5,619 bases of DNA, from assembly GCA_945867185.1 (NCBI GenBank), contig CAMBHM010000101.1, positions 1-5,619 of the forward strand. Reading direction: 5' to 3'. Source of the DNA: Legionella genomosp. 1. Its GTDB lineage: Bacteria; Pseudomonadota; Gammaproteobacteria; Legionellales; Legionellaceae. Both the position numbers and the translations under genes were made by a program. Shown one piece after another: positions 1 through 4,433 of the stretch; position 1 is the stretch's first letter; every line of letters starts with the position of its first letter. The notes under the pieces were generated by a model. That model worked only from the letters and a program-made list of their open reading frames with translations. It had not been told where the DNA came from and searched no databases.

Positions 1-431
1 AACTGAATGGGTGATGCAGGCGGCGGCATAGTACCTGAAATAAGCAGACTTGCTGTCCCCTGATCACGAATTCGGTTATAGAGATGAAAAACCGCCTCCT
101 CCCACAAAGCAACACCCGCTATGACCTCTAAATCATCAATGGCTATCAATGTTTGATCATCTAACCCCTCTAAAACCGTTGGCCCCCACTCTAAAAGCAA
201 TTTTAATGGTAAATACATCGCCGATCGCGGTGAGCTTACCGTTTGACAACAAGCTTGTAAAAGATGTGACTTACCCGATCCAGCAACACCCCACAAATAA
301 ATAAAATGCTCACCCTCTCCTGATAACATCAGGCACAGTTGCTGCTGCAACAAAGACGCCTCCCCCCAACAAAACTCATCGAAGGTGGCCTCATCATTGA
401 GTTGTATCGCCAGGGCCAACTGCCGGTTCAT
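1..431 (-). CDS. hda: Hda, DnaA-related regulator of replication initiation (partial, 3' end outside window)
   Basis: Hda is an AAA+ relative of DnaA. With the DNA-loaded beta clamp it stimulates hydrolysis of DnaA-bound ATP, which prevents re-initiation at oriC. I translated 143 codons from the ATG at 431-429. They show a Walker A motif GVAGSGKS (residues 48-55), a Walker B LIAIDD (95-100) and the segment LWEEAVFHLYNR (109-120), all aligning with E. coli Hda. E. coli Hda is about 233 residues, so roughly 90 C-terminal residues, including sensor 2, lie to the left. Residues 4-9, QLALAI, fall where E. coli has its clamp-binding QLSLPL. The Walker A is canonical (GK) whereas E. coli has a degenerate GR. 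The start ATG overlaps the TGA of the upstream pgsA-like gene and has no visible Shine-Dalgarno sequence, so translation is probably coupled. DnaA itself is excluded by the short N-terminus. Confidence 0.93.
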   Translation of the reverse strand, partial: MNRQLALAIQLNDEATFDEFCWGEASLLQQQLCLMLSGEGEHFIYLWGVAGSGKSHLLQACCQTVSSPRSAMYLPLKLLLEWGPTVLEGLDDQTLIAIDDLEVIAGVALWEEAVFHLYNRIRDQGTASLLISGTMPPPASPIQ

Positions 432-988
432 ATCGTGCGTTTGGGATCGATACATGCCCTTTTTCCCCATGTCCACACATAATCTAAATACGTACTGGCC
501 GTTGTGATGGCTGTAATGATAATCAAGACATCCACCAAATAATACGCGAATTTAAAAAAGGCGAGCTCAAACAAACACAAAGTTAATAGCATCAATTGCA
601 AAAACGTGTTGACTTTACTTAATATTGTTGGTTTAAAATCTAGTTTACGTTGCACAAACCAATACCAAGCAAGTACACCAAAAGAAATAGTGAGATCGCG
701 TAAAAACACCAACAGCACTAACCACCAGGGCAAGATCCCAATCAGTGCCAACGAAATAAAACTAGACGCGATGAGTAATTTGTCTGCCAAGGGATCGACA
801 AATGATCCAAACAAACTTTGCCAATGAAAATACCTGGCCAACCATCCATCCAAGCCATCCGTACAGCCCGCTAGAATAAAGACGTAGAACGCACTCACAT
901 AATCGTGGTGGTATAAAAACATTAAAAAAGGTACGATCAAAAACAATCGGACCAATGTTAACGCATTCGGTAAATATCTTAAAATCAT
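428..988 (-). CDS. PgsA-like CDP-alcohol phosphatidyltransferase
   Basis: This is an inner-membrane enzyme of the CDP-alcohol phosphatidyltransferase family, which transfers a phosphatidyl group from CDP-diacylglycerol to an alcohol. The PgsA type uses glycerol-3-phosphate to make phosphatidylglycerophosphate. The complete family signature is present: D49xxD52G53xxA56R57, then G66xxxD70xxxD74 (numbered from the TTG at 1003), the aspartates that bind metal and substrate. Several hydrophobic stretches (about 20-30, 38-48, 76-100, 103-117, 131-150 and 153-170) fit six membrane helices. I prefer the ATG at 988-986 (186 residues) because MILRYLPNALTLVRL resembles the usual PgsA N-terminus; an in-frame TTG at 1003 would add five residues. 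E. coli PgsA is 182 residues. The gene is first in a unit with hda and divergent from rsmI. Substrate specificity cannot be read from sequence, and a separate housekeeping pgsA may exist elsewhere. Confidence 0.92.
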   Translation of the reverse strand: MILRYLPNALTLVRLFLIVPFLMFLYHHDYVSAFYVFILAGCTDGLDGWLARYFHWQSLFGSFVDPLADKLLIASSFISLALIGILPWWLVLLVFLRDLTISFGVLAWYWFVQRKLDFKPTILSKVNTFLQLMLLTLCLFELAFFKFAYYLVDVLIIITAITTASTYLDYVWTWGKRACIDPKRTI

Positions 989-1008
989 GTGATAAAACAG
1001 CAAGTCAT
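985..1008 (-). CDS. Possible seven-codon leader peptide before the pgsA-like gene
   Basis: An ATG at 1008-1006 opens a seven-codon frame (MTCCFIT) whose TGA stop overlaps the preferred pgsA-like ATG as ATGA (988-985). It has the best-placed Shine-Dalgarno sequence in the region: AGAGGG at 1018-1013, five bases from the ATG. The preferred pgsA-like ATG has no Shine-Dalgarno of its own. This suggests that ribosomes start here and re-initiate on the downstream gene. The alternative is that the same ribosome binding site serves the TTG at 1003 and the short frame is incidental. The frame is too short for any statistical support. Confidence 0.3.
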   Translation of the reverse strand: MTCCFIT

Positions 1009-1012
1009 GCTA

Positions 1013-1018
1013 CCCTCT
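1013..1018 (-). promoter_or_regulatory. Ribosome binding site AGAGGG for the leader frame or the TTG start
   Basis: On the minus strand AGAGGG lies 5 bases before the ATG at 1008, 9 bases before the TTG at 1003 and 24 bases before the ATG at 988. Its spacing therefore argues for the short leader frame or the TTG start, not for direct loading at the ATG that homology prefers. Confidence 0.5.
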
Positions 1019-1026
1019 TTAAAGTC

Positions 1027-1042
1027 GGGTGGCTAGGCACCC
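1027..1042. other. Small inverted repeat in the divergent intergenic region
   Basis: GGGTG (1027-1031) and CACCC (1038-1042) form a five-base-pair stem with a six-base loop. On the minus strand it would sit in the 5' untranslated region just upstream of the AGAGGG ribosome binding site. It has no T-run on either side, so it is not an intrinsic terminator. A role is speculative. Confidence 0.3.
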
Positions 1043-1063
1043 ATGATAGTCAGTGTATACAAT
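1034..1063 (+). promoter_or_regulatory. Candidate sigma-70 promoter for rsmI and the astacin gene
   Basis: TACAAT (1058-1063, 5 of 6 to the -10 consensus) is preceded by a weak TAGGCA (1034-1039) at 18 bases. Transcription would start near 1070. That would leave the ATG at 1071 with no leader and the ATG at 1104 with about 34 bases, one reason to prefer the second start for rsmI. Judged by eye; the -35 is poor. Confidence 0.3.
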
Positions 1064-1080
1064 CTAAACGATGCTGTCAC
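1052..1080 (-). promoter_or_regulatory. Candidate sigma-70 promoter for the pgsA-like/hda unit
   Basis: On the minus strand GTGACA (1080-1075, 5 of 6 to consensus) and TACACT (1057-1052, 4 of 6) are separated by 17 bases. Transcription would start near 1045, giving a leader of about 37 bases to the ATG at 1008. Judged by eye only. It overlaps the candidate rsmI promoter. Confidence 0.35.
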
Positions 1081-1103
1081 GTAAGAACAAGGTACCCTAC
1101 ATC

Positions 1104-1952
1104 ATGTCAACTCATCCCATAGGCACATTATACATCGTTGCAACCCCCATCGGAAACCGCGAGGATATAAGCTTTAGAGCCTTGTCTACGTTACAAACCG
1201 TGGATCTTATCTTAGCAGAAGACACTCGACACTCACGACCACTACTAACCGCTTTAGGTATAAAAAAGCCCATGTTATCGTTGCACGCTCATAATGAGGC
1301 CAGCCAAAGTGGCGCGATCATAGCACGATTAGAAGCCGGAACAACTTGCGCTTTGATAAGTGATGCAGGTACGCCCCTCATCAGTGATCCAGGCTATCCC
1401 CTGGTACATCAAGCGCAAGCCAAAGGCATTCCGGTCATACCCATTCCCGGCGCTTGTGCCCTCATCACGGCTTTATCAGCAGCTGGGGTTGCCTGTGAGT
1501 CGTTTTCTTTTTATGGGTTTCTACCCGCAAAGCGATCTGCTCGGGTAGACACATTACAATCGCTTCAATCCATTGAACACACACTTGTTTTTTATGAATC
1601 TACCCATCGGCTCCTAGAGTGCTTGGATGATTTGGCTCAAGTGTTTGGAGACACTTTAGAAATCGTTCTGGCTAAAGAATTAACCAAAACCTTTGAACGA
1701 TTTATGTCAGGCTCCATTGGCTCAATCAAAACTTGGTTACTAGCCGATCCAAGGCATACCAAAGGCGAATTTGTACTCATTCTTCCCCCAAGGGCCGCTA
1801 AACCTTCCTTGTCTTCTGAGGACAGGTTGTTATCGGTTTTATTAGCAGAACTACCTTTGAAACAAGCCGTAAAAATTGCCAGTCAATTATCAGATCACCC
1901 TAAAAACGAATTGTATGCGCTTGCGTTAACTTTACAAAAGGAATTCAAATAA
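1104..1952 (+). CDS. rsmI: RsmI, 16S rRNA 2'-O-ribose C1402 methyltransferase
   Basis: RsmI uses S-adenosylmethionine to methylate the 2'-OH of C1402 in the decoding centre of 16S rRNA, in the cytoplasm. It belongs to the tetrapyrrole-methylase fold family. The family hallmarks are all visible, numbered from the ATG at 1071: TPIGNRED (25-32), AEDTRH (49-54), SDAGTPLISDPG (97-108), PIPGACA (124-130), FYESTHRL (174-181), AKELTKTFE (201-209) and KGEFVLI (231-237). I prefer the ATG at 1104 (282 residues), which starts seven residues before the conserved LYIVATPIG and has a weak AAGG at 1089-1092. The ATG at 1071 adds 11 unconserved residues, has no Shine-Dalgarno and would lie at the likely transcription start. 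E. coli RsmI is 286 residues. The TAA stop shares its last A with the astacin ATG. Confidence 0.96.
   Translation: MSTHPIGTLYIVATPIGNREDISFRALSTLQTVDLILAEDTRHSRPLLTALGIKKPMLSLHAHNEASQSGAIIARLEAGTTCALISDAGTPLISDPGYPLVHQAQAKGIPVIPIPGACALITALSAAGVACESFSFYGFLPAKRSARVDTLQSLQSIEHTLVFYESTHRLLECLDDLAQVFGDTLEIVLAKELTKTFERFMSGSIGSIKTWLLADPRHTKGEFVLILPPRAAKPSLSSEDRLLSVLLAELPLKQAVKIASQLSDHPKNELYALALTLQKEFK
1938..1942 (+). promoter_or_regulatory. Ribosome binding site of the astacin gene, inside rsmI
   Basis: AAGGA lies in the last codons of rsmI, nine bases before the ATG at 1952. It supports that ATG over the in-frame ATG at 1982, which is preceded by a C-rich run with no Shine-Dalgarno. Confidence 0.6.
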
Positions 1953-2803
1953 TGCGATCACTTATAGCCCCTCATCCCCCTATGAACCCCTTTCTCTCCA
2001 GGACTAAAGAGAAGAGGCTCTCTTACTTCTGTACAGTCCTCGCACTTGGTTTCTTATCTTCTATCGTGCATGCGGTCACTCTTGGACAGATCACCATCGC
2101 TGATCCTGTCCTTGGCAGCCGCCTCTTGGTCTTTGAGAAAAAAGAGGGATTTGCGCTCGTTGAAGAAGATCTCTTAGTAGGGACTTTATCTCAACTCTCA
2201 AAAAAACGCGCTTCCATTTTACCCAAACTAGGGGGCGGGCGATGGCCGAACAAAATCATTCCATTTGAGTTTTCAAACGAGTTACCTGCTGCCAATCAGG
2301 TTGCCGCTCTTAAAGCCATGGCGATTTGGCGCCAACAAGCTTCGATTCATTTCATTGAATTAAATGACAACAATCGGGATCAATACCCCGATTATCTCTC
2401 CTTTGTACCCAGCACTATGATCTGTGCCTCCTACGTCGGACGACAAAAGGGCCCACAACTTGTTGTATTAGCGCCCCGCTGCCACACCATGACGACCGTA
2501 CATGAAATTGGCCATGCACTCGGATTATGGCATGAGCAATCCAGAGCTGATCGGGACCATTATGTCCGCATTCTATGGGAAAATATTGATCCGGATCATC
2601 GTTTTAACTTTGATCAACATTTGACGGACGGTATAGACTACGGGGACTATGATTACGAATCCATCATGCATTATTCGGCGTATGCTTTTTCAAATAATGG
2701 AGAAAAAACCATTATACCCTGGGTTGACGGAACAGATATTGGACAGCGAGATCACTTAAGCAAGCAAGACATTGCGGCGGTACTTGCTATGTATTCGGAG
2801 TAA
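1952..2803 (+). CDS. legP: Astacin-family (M12A) zinc metalloprotease, LegP-like
   Basis: This is a zinc endopeptidase of the astacin family. The extended zinc motif HEIGHALGLWHEQSRADRD starts at H184; ligands are H184, H188 and H194, and E185 is the catalytic base. The Met-turn SIMHY (237-241) supplies the tyrosine ligand Y241. C158 and C177 match one of astacin's two disulfides; partners for the other are absent. A long, basic n-region (RTKEKR, 17-22) precedes a hydrophobic core and the likely signal-peptidase site VHA|VT after A41. Residues 42 to about 96 look like a propeptide, and D73 in VEED could act as the aspartate switch that keeps astacins latent. The protein has no C-terminal accessory domain. 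In Legionella the astacin LegP is reported as a Dot/Icm substrate, and adjacency to the mnmE neighbourhood supports that orthology. The symbol is an inference from family plus recalled context. The gene overlaps the rsmI stop by one base. Confidence 0.92.
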   Translation: MRSLIAPHPPMNPFLSRTKEKRLSYFCTVLALGFLSSIVHAVTLGQITIADPVLGSRLLVFEKKEGFALVEEDLLVGTLSQLSKKRASILPKLGGGRWPNKIIPFEFSNELPAANQVAALKAMAIWRQQASIHFIELNDNNRDQYPDYLSFVPSTMICASYVGRQKGPQLVVLAPRCHTMTTVHEIGHALGLWHEQSRADRDHYVRILWENIDPDHRFNFDQHLTDGIDYGDYDYESIMHYSAYAFSNNGEKTIIPWVDGTDIGQRDHLSKQDIAAVLAMYSE

Positions 2804-2819
2804 TCATTTACAAGCGATT

Positions 2820-4328
2820 TCAACAAGCAGCAGAAGCTGCTGCTGGCAACTTCTCAATTGGTGCAGCTGGTTTTAATGGCTTATCTTCGCGATACTTCTT
2901 CGAGCACTCATAACCGATATATAGCACGGTCAGCACCAATGCAGCTTGCCAACAGATGGCAAACGTTGTAACTATCAACAAGGGCATGACGGTGTTTTTG
3001 ATCATGGCAATGATAAACTCATTTCTAGCTTGTTGTTGTTTTTCTTGTTGCTGAGTAACCAATGCGACACTACCGTTATTTGCCTGACATTGTTGCAGCA
3101 AACATGATTGCTTCTGATGTTCTGCAAATTGCCCCGCACTAAAATACATGGCAACCGCAAGGGTGCACACCAAGTAAAAAAGCGGGATGGCAGCTGGCGT
3201 GGTCAGTAACAATGTCGCTGTAAACCCTGCCAATAAAAAAGCCGCAGCCCCAACACAAAATAACCAACTCGCACTTTTCTCAGTCCATTCCACCTCGAGC
3301 GCTTGTAACTGATGCATCAATAGTTGGATTTTGACATCCTTTTCAGAAACGCCGCCTGTCAATAACTCTTGTTTTTCTTGAAGATACTGATCTCGTTTGA
3401 TCTGATATTCTTTCAAGCTCCGGACCCATTGAACCAATAACCAAGCTGCATCAAACACCAAGAACCCTGAGGTCAACCAACTGGCCACCGGTGCAGACAA
3501 CTGTAAAACAAACGTAAAATTGGTTAATAAATTAACCGTTCCCCATACCAGATCATTTCCCAGTTGATACTGTCGCAATGATAATTCTCTAACAAATCGC
3601 TCCCAATTGGTTATATCTTGTTCCTTTTTGGAAGGATAAAACGTATGTTTCAAAATCATAGCACTATTGATGAGCAGTCGAGCAGCAAAAAACCCCACAC
3701 TGAGAACATTTAAGATCCCTGCTGGTGCATTCATTACAGCCACCATACCCTCTATATCCGTGGGGCGTCCTAACACTTGGTCCAGTTTTTCAAGCCATTG
3801 CAATTCTTGTAAAACCAATAACGAAGACTTCACGGTCAATCGAGAAAAAACCACTTGCAACCGAAGCATACTCGAGCTTCCTACTGCTTTTTTAAGCGTT
3901 GAAGTGCGCGTTGGAATATGAATAATAGCGTTCAGATCAGCGAGGAATTGATCGCCCATTGGGAGGGGTGTTTGAACGACCTTCTCTTTAAATTTTCCAT
4001 TTTGACAACGATACAATAACGCCTCACACTGTGAGGTATACTGGTTGACTTTGTCTTGATTACCATAGGCTGTGTAATAATTTTTTAACAATTCGCTACA
4101 ATAATAGCAATACAACCAATAGATCTCGATGTCTTTATTCTCTTTTTCTTTATGAAGACCTTCCAATAAATGTGCAAACTCTTGTTCAAGAACGTCTTGT
4201 TGTTCTTTTAAAAATCGATACTGTTTTTTTTGAGCCAACTGCACAATGTCTTGATAGGAATGAGAAGGCTTTGTTTCAAAAAAAGCCCTTTTATCCGTTA
4301 AAAACACACTATCTGACGCAGTAGACAT
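2820..4328 (-). CDS. Multi-membrane-segment protein of unknown function, candidate secretion-system effector (Lpg3000 position)
   Basis: I do not recognise a domain. Numbered from the ATG at 4334, residues 1-200 are soluble, largely helical and charged, with an aromatic/Cys-rich patch (IYWLYCYYC, 71-79). Hydrophobic stretches follow at about 206-228, 262-280, 283-303, 356-379, 381-400 and 448-474. Between them lie a Lys/Glu/Gln-rich, coiled-coil-like linker (307-353) and a Gln-rich one (406-440). The tail is Lys/Pro/Ala-rich and ends in AAASAAC. I prefer the third codon (ATG at 4328, 502 residues), because the only Shine-Dalgarno, AGGA at 4339-4336, is 7 bases from it but 1 base from the first ATG. 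There is no signal peptide. The gene lies downstream of mnmE and converges on the astacin gene. From memory, this is the position of lpg3000 in L. pneumophila, reported as an effector kept across the genus. That identity is inferred from position alone; an ordinary inner-membrane protein remains possible. Confidence 0.85.
   Translation of the reverse strand: MSTASDSVFLTDKRAFFETKPSHSYQDIVQLAQKKQYRFLKEQQDVLEQEFAHLLEGLHKEKENKDIEIYWLYCYYCSELLKNYYTAYGNQDKVNQYTSQCEALLYRCQNGKFKEKVVQTPLPMGDQFLADLNAIIHIPTRTSTLKKAVGSSSMLRLQVVFSRLTVKSSLLVLQELQWLEKLDQVLGRPTDIEGMVAVMNAPAGILNVLSVGFFAARLLINSAMILKHTFYPSKKEQDITNWERFVRELSLRQYQLGNDLVWGTVNLLTNFTFVLQLSAPVASWLTSGFLVFDAAWLLVQWVRSLKEYQIKRDQYLQEKQELLTGGVSEKDVKIQLLMHQLQALEVEWTEKSASWLFCVGAAAFLLAGFTATLLLTTPAAIPLFYLVCTLAVAMYFSAGQFAEHQKQSCLLQQCQANNGSVALVTQQQEKQQQARNEFIIAMIKNTVMPLLIVTTFAICWQAALVLTVLYIGYECSKKYREDKPLKPAAPIEKLPAAASAAC
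2826..2844. other. Strong hairpin at the 3' end of the membrane-protein gene, between convergent genes
   Basis: AGCAGCAG (2826-2833) and CTGCTGCT (2837-2844) form a perfect eight-base-pair stem with a three-base AAG loop. It lies over the codons for the C-terminal AAASAA, ten bases or fewer before that gene's stop and just past the astacin stop. No T-run follows on either strand, so it is not a canonical intrinsic terminator, but it could stabilise or end either convergent transcript. The alanine codon run may explain it by itself. Confidence 0.45.
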
Positions 4329-4335
4329 CTTCATA

Positions 4336-4339
4336 TCCT
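4336..4339 (-). promoter_or_regulatory. Ribosome binding site AGGA that decides the start of the membrane-protein gene
   Basis: Read on the minus strand, AGGA is separated by one base from the ATG at 4334 and by seven bases from the in-frame ATG at 4328. Usual spacing favours the second, giving a protein two residues shorter (MSTASDSVF start). Confidence 0.55.
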
Positions 4340-4362
4340 AAGAAAAAGGATTTAAAGTGTAC

Positions 4363-4391
4363 ACGATATCATTTTTTGTTGCACATAACAA
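4363..4391 (-). promoter_or_regulatory. Candidate promoter for the membrane-protein gene
   Basis: TTGTTA (4391-4386) and TATCGT (4368-4363) are 17 bases apart on the minus strand, and a TG pair sits one base before the -10 as in extended -10 promoters. Each hexamer matches consensus at 4 of 6. Transcription would begin near 4356, about 28 bases before the preferred start codon. It lies in the AT-rich gap after mnmE. No terminator is visible in the gap, so read-through from mnmE is equally possible. Confidence 0.35.
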
Positions 4392-4399
4392 GATGTTTG

Positions 4400-4405
4400 T
4401 ATAAT
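4400..4405 (+). promoter_or_regulatory. Perfect TATAAT on the plus strand, antisense to mnmE
   Basis: TATAAT at 4400-4405 lies in the 99-base gap and points right, into the 3' end of mnmE on the opposite strand. Possible -35 elements upstream are weak (TTGTTG at 4376-4381, 18-base spacing). In AT-rich sequence this can arise by chance. Confidence 0.2.
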
Positions 4406-4433
4406 TTTATTACAGATTGTTTGGTTCGAACTT

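Noticed and set aside
606..827. Plus-strand open frame of 73 codons
   Set aside because: It lies wholly antisense to the PgsA-like gene, whose catalytic motif is intact, and its product resembles nothing.
1360..1548. Plus-strand open frame of 62 codons
   Set aside because: It is an out-of-frame shadow inside rsmI, across the conserved SDAGTPLISDPG region.
2820..2834. C-terminal Cys of the membrane protein as a prenylation signal
   Set aside because: A CaaX box needs Cys four residues from the end; here Cys is the last residue, and there is no CC or CxC pair.
3667..3921. Plus-strand open frame of 84 codons
   Set aside because: It is antisense to the membrane-protein gene with no ribosome binding site or recognisable product.
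4357..4370. Adjacent palindromes GTGTACAC and GATATC as an operator
   Set aside because: Short self-complementary sites are expected by chance, and I recognise no regulator box such as PmrA or CpxR sites.
4376..4391. TTGTT/AACAA inverted repeat as the mnmE terminator
   Set aside because: The stem is five weak pairs and no U-run follows in the mnmE transcript direction.
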